Positions 52,440-61,128 of a DNA stretch of 64,000 bases are shown here, one piece after another (positions within the stretch are counted from its first letter, which is position 1; every line of letters begins with the position of its first letter). Made by a program: the position numbers and the translations under genes. The notes under the pieces were generated by a model. That model was not told the DNA's origin. It searched no databases and saw only the letters and a program-made list of their open reading frames with translations. Source of the DNA: Pseudomonas azotoformans (GTDB lineage Bacteria; Pseudomonadota; Gammaproteobacteria; Pseudomonadales; Pseudomonadaceae). The DNA lies in assembly GCF_001579805.1 (NCBI RefSeq), contig NZ_CP014546.1:3100001-3164000 (forward strand). Direction: 5' to 3'.

Positions 52440-53292
52440 CGACGGTCTCGCTGGCGAGGGAAAAGGGAATGATCACAAAGAACAGCGAGCCCACCCCAGG
52501 TGTGCTTTCCACGCCCACCCGGCCACCCAGCAATTCGGCGAAACGCTTGCACAGCGACAGGCCCAGGCCGGTGCCGCGTAGACGTTTCTGCAGCGGCGAG
52601 TCAATCTGGGAAAAGTCTTCGAACAGATTACTGTGCAACTCGGTGGGAATACCCAGGCCAGTGTCCTGCACGGCAAAACGGATTTCGTGTGCATTCTCCA
52701 TGCGCGCCGAGACCCGCACTTCGCCTTGCGCCGTGAACTTCAGTGCATTGGAGATGAAGTTACGCAGAATCTGCGCCAGCTTTTTGTCATCGGTGTAGAG
52801 CTTGGGCAGGCCGGACGGCTCTTCGAAGATCAGGTCCACCGAGCTTGCATCGGCAATCGGCCGGAACATGCCGCGCAACGCCGAGAACAGGTCGAACATA
52901 TCGAACCAGGCCGGGGAAATACTAATGCGCCCGGCCTCGATCTTGGCCAGGTCCAGCAGGTCGTCGACCATCTCGCGCAGTTCGCGCGCAGAACTGCGGA
53001 TGAAGCTGACCTGGGTATGCTGTTCCGGGCTCAACGGGCCGTCCAGCTCATCGGCCAGCAGACTGGTAATACTCAGGATCGAGCCCAGCGGTGTGCGGAA
53101 CTCATGGCTCATGTAGGACAGAAAGCGGCTTTTGAGGTCCGATGCCTGGCGCAGTTGGTCGGCTTGGGTGTCCAGTTCGGCATACAGCGCTAGAACGCCC
53201 TGGTTGGTTTCGTCCAGTTCAGTGCGCAGGGCATCTGTCTCCAGGCGAAGGCGTTGCACTTCTGCGGCGAGCGAGGCAGGGGTGTCAGCCAT
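52429..53292 (-). CDS. Soluble histidine kinase of the Rsb module
   Basis: 287 residues from the ATG at 53292 (MADTPASLAAEVQRLRLETD), which overlaps the phosphatase gene by 8 bp. A coiled coil (8-55) replaces a sensor domain; H-box F-L-S-Y-M-S-H-E-F-R-T-P-L-G with His63; ATPase boxes N-F-I-S-N-A-L-K-F-T, D-T-G-L-G-I-P and G-T-G-L-G-L-S-L. No membrane segments, so the input must be protein-protein, possibly RsbT-like. Coupled to the hybrid kinase gene downstream. Confidence 0.9.
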
Positions 53293-54292
53293 CAATGGCC
53301 TCCAAGGCAATCACGAAGACCGTGACATCATCCCGGCCGCGACAGAAATCACGGTGCAGGATAGCGGCGATCAGGGCAGGGTGGCGGTGGACGAGTCCAG
53401 GGTAGTCCAAGAGATTCCAACGTGATTGCAGGCCGTCGCTGTACAGAATCAGCAATTGGCCGCCCACCTGAGCGTAGTCGAAGGCATGGGCCTTGCGAAA
53501 CTGCACGCCCACGATGCCGGGGTGTGAGGCCAGGCCACGGGACTTGTCCGGCGCGACCAGGCTGGCGCCGATATTGCCCACGCCAGTGAACTTCAGGTTA
53601 TCGGCTTCGGCATCATACTGGGCCACGGCCAGGGCGCCGCCACGGGTGCCATTCATGCCGATGTGTATATCGTTCATCAGAATCGTCGAGTCCAGAAACG
53701 CGTTCTGGGCAAATACCGTCTCTCCTGCTCGGGCGGCACGCTCGGCAAATTCGCCATGACCGAGTCCGTCGGCCACCATCACACTGAAGCGGCCAGGTTC
53801 GATTGCCAGGTGCCAGGCGTCGCCGCAATGCGGATCCTCGTGCAGTGAATGCTGGCTGACCCCGTAGCGAATGTCCTTGGCCAGTGAGCCGCGGGGGTAC
53901 AACCTGGCCAGGATCGCCGTGCCACGAGGGTCGGCGTACACATCGAACACCTGGGCCAGGCGTGAAATCGCCCCCAGGCCAATGCCCTGGGTGCCGCCGG
54001 TGGAGTAGCCGTCCACCAGGCAACTGTTCAGGTCGAAGCCTTGGCCACGGTCGATGGCCACCAACTCGACACCACCGTTACCGGTGGCGCGCAGATGCAA
54101 TTGACCATGGTCGGCGTGCTTCAAGACATTGCTGGCCAGTTCCGTGGCCACCAGGGCCACGCGTCCGGCGTCGGTATCGTCGAAGCCCAGGCCTTCGGCG
54201 AGTTGCTGCGCGGTGCGCCGGGCATGGCCGATCTGGCTGGTGTCTTCAATCAACAATACATGCGTCAGGACGCTGGGGATGTTCAGGCCCAT
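53285..54292 (-). CDS. RsbT-like ATPase fused to RsbX/SpoIIE-type PP2C phosphatase
   Basis: 335 residues in two domains. Residues 1-130 are a GHKL ATPase-like anti-sigma domain (V-A-T-E-L-A-S-N-V-L-K-H-A N-box, I-D-R-G-Q-G-F, T-Q-G-I-G-L-G-A-I). Residues 145-332 are a PP2C-type phosphatase of the RsbX/SpoIIE group, with metal Asp175 in M-V-A-D-G-L-G-H-G and the late R-G-R-D-D-V-T-V. In Bacillus, RsbX resets the stressosome by dephosphorylating RsbR and RsbS. The start overlaps the RsbT-like stop by 10 bp. Confidence 0.88.
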   Translation of the reverse strand: MGLNIPSVLTHVLLIEDTSQIGHARRTAQQLAEGLGFDDTDAGRVALVATELASNVLKHADHGQLHLRATGNGGVELVAIDRGQGFDLNSCLVDGYSTGGTQGIGLGAISRLAQVFDVYADPRGTAILARLYPRGSLAKDIRYGVSQHSLHEDPHCGDAWHLAIEPGRFSVMVADGLGHGEFAERAARAGETVFAQNAFLDSTILMNDIHIGMNGTRGGALAVAQYDAEADNLKFTGVGNIGASLVAPDKSRGLASHPGIVGVQFRKAHAFDYAQVGGQLLILYSDGLQSRWNLLDYPGLVHRHPALIAAILHRDFCRGRDDVTVFVIALEAIDG

Positions 54293-54687
54293 CGGGTGAT
54301 CGTCACGCGGGTGCCTTTGCCGGGTGTGGTGTCCAGTTCAAATTCATCCACCAGGCGCTTGGCGCCGGTCAGTCCCAGTCCCAAGCCGCTGCCGGAGGTC
54401 CAGCCGTCGGTCATCGCCAGCTTCAGATCGGGAATGCCCGGGCCTTCATCGCGAAAGGTCAGGCGCACGCCGAAGCGGTGGTCTTTTTCGATCACCGCCC
54501 AGTCCATGTGGCCGCCCTTGCCATACACCACCGTGTTACGGGCCAGTTCACTGACCGCCGTGACCAGCTTGGTCAGGTCGATCAGGCGCATGCCGCAGTC
54601 CTGGGCCAACTTGCGCACCAGTTGTCGAGCCAGCACGACATCCTGTTCGATCAGCACCGGGTGGGTGCCATTGCTGGCTTGGGTCAT
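54283..54687 (-). CDS. rsbT: RsbT-like switch kinase
   Basis: 134 residues, ATG at 54687. A single GHKL serine/threonine kinase domain: N-box V-S-E-L-A-R-N-T-V-V-Y-G, G1 D-E-G-P-G-I-P-D, G2 G-S-G-L-G-L-G-L-T-G-A-K-R-L, ending G-T-R-V-T-I-T-R-W. RsbT phosphorylates RsbS and RsbR and is then released to act on a downstream partner. Its ATG overlaps the RsbS stop by 4 bp. In this operon there is no RsbU, so the kinases downstream are the candidate targets. Confidence 0.93.
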   Translation of the reverse strand: MTQASNGTHPVLIEQDVVLARQLVRKLAQDCGMRLIDLTKLVTAVSELARNTVVYGKGGHMDWAVIEKDHRFGVRLTFRDEGPGIPDLKLAMTDGWTSGSGLGLGLTGAKRLVDEFELDTTPGKGTRVTITRWA

Positions 54688-55046
54688 GAGCGTTCTACCC
54701 GGTCGCGCAGCAGTTTCATGCCGCGCTCGACATTCAATGCAGTGGCCACGCCGGGCAGGGTCATACCCAGTTCTACCAGGGTGATAGCCACGGCCGGTTG
54801 CATGCCCACCAGCACGGTCTGGGCATCCATGATGCTGGACAGGCCGGAAATGGTGCCGATCATGCGCCCGATGAACGAGTCGACCATGTCCAGCGCCGAA
54901 ATATCGATCAACACGCCTTTGGCCGAGGTGCGGCTGATGCGCTCGGACAAGTCGTCCTGCAAGGTCAGTGCAAGCTGGTCGTGCATGTCCACCTGGATGG
55001 TCACGAGCAAAAACTCGCCCATCTGCAAAATAGGGATGCGTTCCAT
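54684..55046 (-). CDS. rsbS: RsbS-like STAS protein
   Basis: 120 residues, one STAS domain. The phosphorylation motif I-D-I-S-A-L-D-M-V-D-S-F-I-G-R has Ser57 at the place of Ser59 of B. subtilis RsbS. It is the scaffold of the stressosome core, sequestering RsbT until phosphorylated. ATG at 55046, 2 bp after the RsbR stop. Confidence 0.93.
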   Translation of the reverse strand: MERIPILQMGEFLLVTIQVDMHDQLALTLQDDLSERISRTSAKGVLIDISALDMVDSFIGRMIGTISGLSSIMDAQTVLVGMQPAVAITLVELGMTLPGVATALNVERGMKLLRDRVERS

Positions 55047-55048
55047 GC

Positions 55049-55900
55049 TCAGACAGCCTTGGTGACGGTGACGCCGAGGCGTTTGAGCGAGAGGGCCAGA
55101 GCGTCGGCCAGGTTGGCCTTGGTGACCACGCCTTGCAGGTCGAGGCCCAGGTGCACGATGGTCTGGGCGATTTGCGGGCGCACGCCGCTGATGATGCAAT
55201 CGGCACCCATCAGGCGGATCGCGGTCACGGTCTTGAGCAGGTGCTGGGCGACCAGGGTGTCGACAGTCGGCACACCGGTAATGTCGATAATCGCGATTTC
55301 CGCGCCGGTGTCGACGATACGTTGCAGCAGCGACTCCATCACCACCTGTGTGCGCTGCGAGTCCAGGGTGCCGATCATCGGCAGGGCCAGCACGCCGTCC
55401 CACAGCTTGACGACTGGGGTGGAGAGTTCCAGCAATTCTTCCTGTTGGCGTTTGATCACCGATTCGCGGGACTTCTGAAACGTGCGGATGGTGTGCATGC
55501 CCAGTGCGTCGAGCAGCTCCGATATCTTCAACAGCTGTTCTGCCAACTGCACAGGTTGATCGGCATATACCTGTTGGAGCAGGGCGAACAGGGGGCCTTT
55601 AAGGGCGAAGATAAAACTGGCGGTTTGTTGCGAGTCCTGACCGGCGAGGGCGCGACTGTGAGAAAGTTTTTCCAGGAATACACGGGTTTGCGCCCAGTTT
55701 TCGTGGTCGGTATTCTGGGAACCGCCCAGTTGCAGGGCCTCAGTCAGCAGATTCAGGAACTCATGGGTCTGCTGTTTGATATCGTCGCCTTTGATGTTGC
55801 GCGTAGCGCCCGAGGCCTCGAGGCTGGCATTCCATTCGTCAAGGAGGGCGCTTCGATTATCCAGCAGAGCCTGAATTGTGTTCGTTTGCAAAGTTGCCAC
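55049..55900 (-). CDS. rsbR: RsbR-like stressosome sensor (globin-like N-domain + STAS)
   Basis: 283 residues from the GTG at 55900, which has a perfect AAGGAGGT seven bases upstream; the frame is open further but unsupported. Residues 1-145 are helical and correspond to the non-heme-globin-like sensor domain of RsbR; residues 165-278 are the STAS domain. Both phosphothreonines of B. subtilis RsbR are conserved: Thr215 (T-V-D-T-L-V-A) and Thr247 (P-Q-I-A-Q-T-I-V). First gene of the module; its promoter should lie in 55901-56035. Confidence 0.93.
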   Translation of the reverse strand: MATLQTNTIQALLDNRSALLDEWNASLEASGATRNIKGDDIKQQTHEFLNLLTEALQLGGSQNTDHENWAQTRVFLEKLSHSRALAGQDSQQTASFIFALKGPLFALLQQVYADQPVQLAEQLLKISELLDALGMHTIRTFQKSRESVIKRQQEELLELSTPVVKLWDGVLALPMIGTLDSQRTQVVMESLLQRIVDTGAEIAIIDITGVPTVDTLVAQHLLKTVTAIRLMGADCIISGVRPQIAQTIVHLGLDLQGVVTKANLADALALSLKRLGVTVTKAV

Positions 55901-56035
55901 GGGTAACCTCCTTGAATGCCTTAGATGAACTTCACGCAATTTATACTAAATAGAACCGTTTTGAAGTATTTCGCCGAATTTTCCGAACATAAACGGACAG
56001 GTCACACCCATGGCGAATCCAGCATTTGATTTCGA

Positions 56036-56353
56036 TCAGCTTTCGCTGCACTCCAGCGACGCCAGATAATCCTGGCCGCCGTAATACAGGCCCAGGATCG
56101 ACACCGTTTCGCTGGCAGCGTTCAGCACGAACGCGATGACCGTGGTGCGCCGATAGTGAGTGATGCGCAAGTCTTTGAGCAGGTCATCACGGCGGGTGCC
56201 GCGCAAGGGAAACAGGCAAAGGCCTTCGCAGTAGCGGATGAGGCTGTCGATAAAGCGTGCAGCTATAACTGGGGAACTGGCATCGCTGATGTAGTCTTCA
56301 AGGGCGTCGAGTTGCGCCAAGGCTTCAGGCGAAAAGGCTACCGCGTAACTCAC
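56036..56353 (-). CDS. ParE/RelE-family toxin
   Basis: 105 residues: F-S-P-E-A-L-A-Q-L-D-A-L-E-D-Y-I then C-L-F-P-L-R-G-T-R-R-D-D-L and the R-I-T-H-Y-R-R-T-T-V-I-A-F-V core, matching plasmid-stabilisation ParE toxins. Its ATG overlaps the antitoxin stop by 4 bp. It lies between the stressosome module and the LysR gene. Confidence 0.9.
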   Translation of the reverse strand: MSYAVAFSPEALAQLDALEDYISDASSPVIAARFIDSLIRYCEGLCLFPLRGTRRDDLLKDLRITHYRRTTVIAFVLNAASETVSILGLYYGGQDYLASLECSES

Positions 56354-56631
56354 GCTTTCCCGGTGCCTTTTCGCTGACGCTTGGCTGCCATGTGTTCTCG
56401 AACCTGTTCGACGGACAGCGCGCGCTCGGGCTTGGTCTTGAGGGCTGCCGCAGCTGGGATCACCTCGTCCCGCAGCCAGTCTTCCATGGCGCGATCACGT
56501 GCCAGCAATACTCTCAGGCCGTCGCGGATCACTTCGCTCTCGGATGCATATTCACCGGCCGCGACCTTGGCTTTGACCAGGGCCGCCATTTCGATGGGCA
56601 AGGTAATGCTCATTTGCTGGGTTGAGCGCAT
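56350..56631 (-). CDS. ParD-type ribbon-helix-helix antitoxin
   Basis: 93 residues from the ATG at 56631. An open in-frame extension to 56754 exists with a GGGAG site, so a 134-residue form cannot be excluded. Core M-S-I-T-L-P-I-E-M-A-A-L-V-K-A-K-V-A-A-G-E-Y-A-S-E-S-E-V-I-R-D-G-L-R is the ParD ribbon-helix-helix; the basic tail binds toxin. It is expected to autoregulate with ParE. Confidence 0.87.
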   Translation of the reverse strand: MRSTQQMSITLPIEMAALVKAKVAAGEYASESEVIRDGLRVLLARDRAMEDWLRDEVIPAAAALKTKPERALSVEQVREHMAAKRQRKGTGKA

Positions 56632-56844
56632 GTAGATGTCCGCCGAAGGAGGGTAGGATTCAATCCTACTTGACCACTGGCGTGATGCAAGAAGCAACTG
56701 ATCGATGCCGATATCCAGCATCTCGTCGTCTGTCCAGAAGTAAGGGGTTTCCATGCGTGCTACATCTCCCGTTGTGAAGGTCAGGCCGCAAGTATTGACC
56801 CATTTCGGCGATTGCGTGGCCGCAAAAAACCCAATAACCCACTG

Positions 56845-56862
56845 ATATGTATGACTTCATAT
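56845..56862. promoter_or_regulatory. Inverted repeat upstream of the LysR gene at 56962
   Basis: ATATG (56845-56849), 8-bp spacer, CATAT (56858-56862), 100 bp before the LysR start. The 330-bp stretch between the antitoxin and this regulator holds no other supported gene. Possible LysR autoregulatory site. Confidence 0.35.
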
Positions 56863-56961
56863 TTGTAGCAGGGTCATTACGACAAGCCGCTCCCGGCATG
56901 CATGGCGCGCCATCGGCTCCCATACGATAATGCCCGCCACCTCGACCATATTGGCACTCCC

Positions 56962-57864
56962 GTGATCATCAACTTCGACCTCAACGACCTCCAAGCCTTC
57001 CGCGCCGTGGTAGACAAGGGTAGTTTTCGCAGTGCCGCCGAAGCTATCCGGATCTCGCAGCCGGCCCTCAGCCGGCGTATCGAAAAGCTTGAGACCGCCC
57101 TGGATGTGAAGCTGTTCGAACGCACCACGCGGCGCGTCAGCCTGACCATGGTCGGCCGCGCATTCCTGCCGCAGGTCGAGCGCATGCTCGACGATCTCGA
57201 TGTCGCGCTCATGGGCATCAGCAATGTCGCGTCCACACGCATGGGCAATGTCACCATCGCCTGCGTGCCGTCCACTGCGTATTACTTCATGCCCCACGTG
57301 ATCTCTGAATTCCACAAGTTGTATCCGAAAATTCGCCTGCGGGTGCTGGATGCCAGCGCCGGTGAAGTGTGCAATGCCGTAGAAAGTGGCGAGGCGGATT
57401 TCGGCGTGAGTTTCAGCGGCAGCCTGGCCGATGAAGTGGAGTTCGAACTGCTGCTGCAGGAGCGTTATGTGCTGGCCTGTCGCCGCGATCATCCCCTGGC
57501 CCAGCGTGACAGCGTGACCTGGTCCGAAGCCTACGAACACGACTACATCACCGTGGACAAGACTTCCGGCAACCGCTTCCTGCTCGACCAGGCGTTGCGT
57601 GGCGTGCGGGTGAAAAAGCCGAGTATCTGCGAGACGCACCACGTCACGACGATGATCGGGCTGGTGGAGGCAGGGCTGGGGGTCGCGATGGTGCCCTCGA
57701 TTGCGATGCCGGCCGGCGAGCATCCGATCCTGGTGAGTGTGCCGCTGGTGGAGCCGCAGGTGATGCGCAATGTGGGCTTGATAAAACGCCGCGGGCGGAC
57801 CTTGCCGCCAGCGGCGCTGGAGTTGGAACGGTTGGTGCGGGAGATGCCGTTTCGGTCAGCGTGA
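56962..57864 (+). CDS. LysR-family transcriptional regulator
   Basis: 300 residues from the GTG at 56962 (first residues M/V-I-I-N-F-D-L-N-D-L-Q-A-F-R-A). HTH D-K-G-S-F-R-S-A-A-E-A-I-R-I-S-Q-P-A-L-S-R-R-I, effector domain from about 90. It is convergent with, and overlaps by 9 bp, the binding-protein/MHS operon that runs toward it; by family (TcuR/CitR-like position) it may regulate tricarballylate or citrate uptake. No strong ribosome site is visible, so the start is less sure. Confidence 0.85.
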   Translation: MIINFDLNDLQAFRAVVDKGSFRSAAEAIRISQPALSRRIEKLETALDVKLFERTTRRVSLTMVGRAFLPQVERMLDDLDVALMGISNVASTRMGNVTIACVPSTAYYFMPHVISEFHKLYPKIRLRVLDASAGEVCNAVESGEADFGVSFSGSLADEVEFELLLQERYVLACRRDHPLAQRDSVTWSEAYEHDYITVDKTSGNRFLLDQALRGVRVKKPSICETHHVTTMIGLVEAGLGVAMVPSIAMPAGEHPILVSVPLVEPQVMRNVGLIKRRGRTLPPAALELERLVREMPFRSA

Positions 57865-58614
57865 CACCGAATCCAGGCCGGTGGCTTGTACCACCGGTTG
57901 CGCCTGGGGCGACGCCAGGTACTGCAACAAGGCCTTGGCCTGCTCAGGGTGTTCGGCATTCACCGGAATGCCGGCGGCAAAACGGGTCACCGATTGCACA
58001 TCCTCCGGGATCTTGCCAACGTAGGTCACACCCGCCACCGGCAGCAATTCCGCGACCTGTTGCAAGCCCACTTCGTAGTCACCCTTGGCGACCTGTTCTG
58101 CCACCGGCAGGCGTTCGATCATGGTGCCTTTGGCGGGCATGCCGAGCTTCTTGAACAACTCCTTCTCGACATACACACCGCTGGCGCTGTCCGAGTAAGC
58201 CACGGATTTGGCCTTGCTCAGCGCGGCTTTCAATTCGGCATCCGTACCGATTGCAGGTTTGACCGCGCCGGCCTTCACCACCATCCCGATGCGCGAGTCC
58301 GCCAGTTCCACACGGGAAGCCGGGTCGACCTTGCCTTGTTTGATCAGGTCATCCAGGGCGTAGCCGACCATGATTACCACGTCGGCATGTTCGCCACGGG
58401 CGAGACGGTTGGGAATCGCTTCCGGCGCCTTGCCCATGGACGGACCCAGAATGGTGTCGAGGCTGTCACCGCTTTGCTTGGCGTACTGCGGGCCAAGCAA
58501 CTTATACGCGGCGGTGAAACCACCCGACGTCATCACCTTGAGCTGTTCGGCCTGGGCCGACAGCGCCAGGGCGCCGAGGGCCAGGGCCGTCAGGGTCTTG
58601 AGCAACGGCTTCAT
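57856..58614 (-). CDS. ModA-like periplasmic substrate-binding protein
   Basis: 252 residues, ATG at 58614. Signal peptide [20 protein letters not shown] with cleavage after A-Q-A near residue 22. The rest is a type II periplasmic-binding fold (LKVMTSGGFTAAYKLLGPQY then ADVVIMVGYALDDLIKQGKV) related to ModA and to proteins annotated as extracellular solute-binding. There are no ABC permease or ATPase genes; instead the ATG overlaps the stop of an MFS symporter gene (ATGA), so it appears to work with it. Ligand likely an organic acid. Confidence 0.8.
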   Translation of the reverse strand: MKPLLKTLTALALGALALSAQAEQLKVMTSGGFTAAYKLLGPQYAKQSGDSLDTILGPSMGKAPEAIPNRLARGEHADVVIMVGYALDDLIKQGKVDPASRVELADSRIGMVVKAGAVKPAIGTDAELKAALSKAKSVAYSDSASGVYVEKELFKKLGMPAKGTMIERLPVAEQVAKGDYEVGLQQVAELLPVAGVTYVGKIPEDVQSVTRFAAGIPVNAEHPEQAKALLQYLASPQAQPVVQATGLDSVSR

Positions 58615-59918
58615 CACGCCGCCTCCTGCATCACCTGGCCACGGGTATTGGCGCGACGATACAGCGCCAGGGTTGAACACAATGCGCAGGCGGCGGCGAA
58701 CATCATCCAGTAGGCGGGCGAGGCCTTGTCTTCGGTGATGTGGATGAACCAGGTGGAGATCGCTGGGGTGAAGCCGCCGAAAATCGCAGTCGCCAAACTG
58801 TAGGCCAGGGAGAAACCTGCCACACGTACTTCTACCGGCATGATTTCGGTCAGGGCCGGGATCATGGCGCCGTTGTACATGCCGTAGAGGAAGGAGAACC
58901 ACAGCAGGGTTTCCAGCATGTGGGCAAAGCTCGGCGCATTTACCACGTAGGACAATGCTGGATAAGCGGTCAGAACCGTCAGCACGGTCATGGCGATCAG
59001 CACTGGCTTGCGGCCGAAACGGTCGCTCAGGGTGCCGCCGATCGGCAGCCAGACAAAGTTCGACACCGCCACCAGCAGGGTCACCAACAGCGCGTCGGAG
59101 GTGCTCAATTGCAGCACGGTCTTGCCGAAGGTCGGCGCGTACACGGTGATCAGGTAGAACGCGGTGGTGGTCATGGCCACCATCAGCATGCCGCCGATGA
59201 CTACTGTCCAGTTCTTCACCAGGGTCGCCAGCACTTCACGCATGGTCGGGCGATGCTTGCGGTTGGCGAACTCTTCAGTTTCCTGCAGGTTGCGACGCAG
59301 GATGAAGATGAACGGGATGATCACACAGCCGATGGCGAACGGAATGCGCCAGCCCCAATCGGCCACCACGGCGGGTTCCATCCACACGTTCAGGCCATAA
59401 CCCAGTGCGGCGGCGACCACGATGGAGATCTGCTGGCTGCCCGATTGCCAGCTGGTGTAGAAACCTTTGCGGCCGGGCGTGGCCATTTCGGACAGGTACA
59501 CCGACACACCGCCCAGTTCCGCGCCGGCCGAAAAGCCTTGCAACAGGCGGCCAAGCAGCACCAGCAGCGGTGCCCACAGGCCAATGGTGTGATAACCCGG
59601 CACCAGCACGATCAGCAGCGTGCCGCTGGCCATGATCGACAGGGTCACGATCAGTCCTTTGCGGCGACCGACGTCATCAATGTAGGCACCCAGGATGATC
59701 GCGCCCAATGGACGCATCAGGAAGCCTGCGCCGAACACGGCGAAGGTCATCATTAATGACGCAAACTCATTAGCGGCAGGGAAGAACGCGGCAGCGATGT
59801 AGGTGGCGTAAAAACCGAACAGGAAGAAGTCGAACTGTTCGAGGAAGTTGCCCGAAGTCACGCGGAAAACCGCGCCCACTTTCGAGCGGGCAGAGTCGGG
59901 TCGGGTAGGGCTAGTCAT
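58614..59918 (-). CDS. MFS metabolite:H+ symporter (citrate/tricarballylate-like)
   Basis: 434 residues, 12 membrane segments. MHS family: [13 protein letters not shown] in helix 1, [11 protein letters not shown] in loop 2-3 (the first G-x-x-x-D is slightly changed) and [14 protein letters not shown]. The [11 protein letters not shown] pattern resembles CitA/TcuC citrate and tricarballylate carriers. GGAGAC lies eight bases before the ATG. First gene of the pair with the binding protein; the 197-bp gap upstream is divergent from the small-protein gene. Confidence 0.85.
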   Translation of the reverse strand: MTSPTRPDSARSKVGAVFRVTSGNFLEQFDFFLFGFYATYIAAAFFPAANEFASLMMTFAVFGAGFLMRPLGAIILGAYIDDVGRRKGLIVTLSIMASGTLLIVLVPGYHTIGLWAPLLVLLGRLLQGFSAGAELGGVSVYLSEMATPGRKGFYTSWQSGSQQISIVVAAALGYGLNVWMEPAVVADWGWRIPFAIGCVIIPFIFILRRNLQETEEFANRKHRPTMREVLATLVKNWTVVIGGMLMVAMTTTAFYLITVYAPTFGKTVLQLSTSDALLVTLLVAVSNFVWLPIGGTLSDRFGRKPVLIAMTVLTVLTAYPALSYVVNAPSFAHMLETLLWFSFLYGMYNGAMIPALTEIMPVEVRVAGFSLAYSLATAIFGGFTPAISTWFIHITEDKASPAYWMMFAAACALCSTLALYRRANTRGQVMQEAA

Positions 59919-60115
59919 GGTTTTGTGTCTCCAGCGTTCTTTTTAAAGTGCTTGTTTCGCCTAAGACCGAGAATAGTGGCTGACACATTTAGAAATGATA
60001 AGTGACAAATTTGGATAGATTGATGCGCATTGGCTATCAATCAGTGGCGCGGTCAAAAATGCGTTCGCTGTTCTATGCTTAAGGTGTGACCAATTCTTAC
60101 GGATGGGAGGTGGCG

Positions 60116-60259
60116 ATGACTGACCAACAGAAACGGCGGGACGAGCCGGAGCGTGAACAACCCCGACAGCGGGAGGAAGAAAAACCGCAGACCTGGAAGC
60201 ATCCGGATGATGGAACGGAGCTTTCCGAGCGGGATCAGGAGCGTCCGCTCAAGCCCTGA
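60116..60259 (+). CDS. 47-residue highly charged protein
   Basis: Small gene with a strong GGGAGG site seven bases before the ATG. The product (MTDQQKRRDEPEREQPRQRE then PQTWKHPDDGTELSERDQER) is almost all hydrophilic, over half Glu, Asp, Arg, Lys and Gln, and probably disordered. A perfect terminator follows 30 bp after the stop. Gene reality is supported by the ribosome site, terminator and codon use; family unknown. Confidence 0.65.
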   Translation: MTDQQKRRDEPEREQPRQREEEKPQTWKHPDDGTELSERDQERPLKP

Positions 60260-60288
60260 TCAATGCGACGGTCTAAAGGCGATTCCGA

Positions 60289-60328
60289 TGGGAGTTATCG
60301 ATGTGTCATTCGATAACTCCCATTTTTT
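60289..60328 (+). terminator. Strong rho-independent terminator
   Basis: TGGGAGTTATCG (60289-60300) pairs with CGATAACTCCCA (60311-60322), 10-nt loop, then six T. Ends the small-protein transcript just before the GntR promoter. Confidence 0.93.
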
Positions 60329-60342
60329 CGTCGGGAAATTAT

Positions 60343-60371
60343 TTGACATATTTGATTTGTGATCACATATT
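60343..60371 (+). promoter_or_regulatory. Promoter and overlapping operator of the GntR operon
   Basis: TTGACA (60343-60348), 17-bp spacer, CATATT (60366-60371): consensus -35 and fair -10. A perfect palindrome TGTGATCACA (60358-60367) overlaps the -10 region, fitting repression by the FCD-type GntR regulator encoded 35 bp downstream (or binding of a Crp/Vfr-like protein). Confidence 0.6.
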
Positions 60372-60405
60372 GAGGCCATAAGAACGACAACACAGGTTTT
60401 GCCTC

Positions 60406-61128
60406 ATGACAGATGGTCCGCTCCTCCTGCCCACCCTGCGCCAGGTGTCCCGCGATACCTTGCAAGACCAGGTCTACCGCCAGATCCGCGAAGCCTTGAT
60501 GAGTGGCCGTTTCCAGCCTGGCCAGAAGCTCACCATCCGCGGTCTCGCCGAAGCGCTCGGTTCCAGCCCGATGCCAGTGCGCGAAGCGCTGCAACGCCTC
60601 AGCGCCGAAAACGCCTTTGAAGTCACCGAAACCTCCCGTCTGCGTGTGCGCCTGATGACGGTCGAACGCCTGCGCGAAATCCGTGATGCGCGGGTCGCCC
60701 TCGAAGGTTTGCTCGCCGAAAAGGCGGTGCTGCTCCTGCAAAAAGCCGACCTCGATGAAATCACCGACCTCTGCCAGCAGATGCAACACGCCGCCGACGA
60801 AGTCGACGTGTCGCGTTACCTGTGGACCAACTTCGCGTTTCACCGGCGCATCTACGCCGTGGCCCAGGCCGAGTTGACCATGGCTGCCGTGGAAAACTTC
60901 TGGCTGCACATGGGCCCGTGTTTTGCGCTGGTCGCCCCGGATAAAGCTCACCTGCAACGCTCGATGGAGGCGCACACGCGCATCGTCGAAGCCCTGGCTG
61001 CCCGAGATGGCGCCGGCGCCCGCGCGGCGGTGACCGATGACATCATGCAGGCCGCCGACTCCCTGGCGCGCCTGCTCGTCAAGAACGACCGTTCGCGGTC
61101 GTCTGCTTCAGGAGGTAAACGTGCATGA
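60406..61128 (+). CDS. GntR-family regulator (FadR/FCD subfamily)
   Basis: 240 residues. Winged helix at 10-80 (Y-R-Q-I-R-E-A-L-M-S-G-R-F-Q-P-G-Q-K-L and S-P-M-P-V-R-E-A-L-Q-R-L), then the all-helical FCD effector domain with metal-binding His and Asp residues (F-A-F-H-R-R-I-Y near 145). It is the first gene of an operon with SDR, BKACE and lactonase genes (4-bp overlap with the next), so it probably represses them until the substrate or an intermediate is present. Confidence 0.9.
   Translation: MTDGPLLLPTLRQVSRDTLQDQVYRQIREALMSGRFQPGQKLTIRGLAEALGSSPMPVREALQRLSAENAFEVTETSRLRVRLMTVERLREIRDARVALEGLLAEKAVLLLQKADLDEITDLCQQMQHAADEVDVSRYLWTNFAFHRRIYAVAQAELTMAAVENFWLHMGPCFALVAPDKAHLQRSMEAHTRIVEALAARDGAGARAAVTDDIMQAADSLARLLVKNDRSRSSASGGKRA

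Noticed and set aside
53884..55065. 393-codon open frame on the plus strand across the Rsb genes
   Set aside because: Antisense to rsbT and rsbS; composition is that of a reverse frame of high-GC genes.
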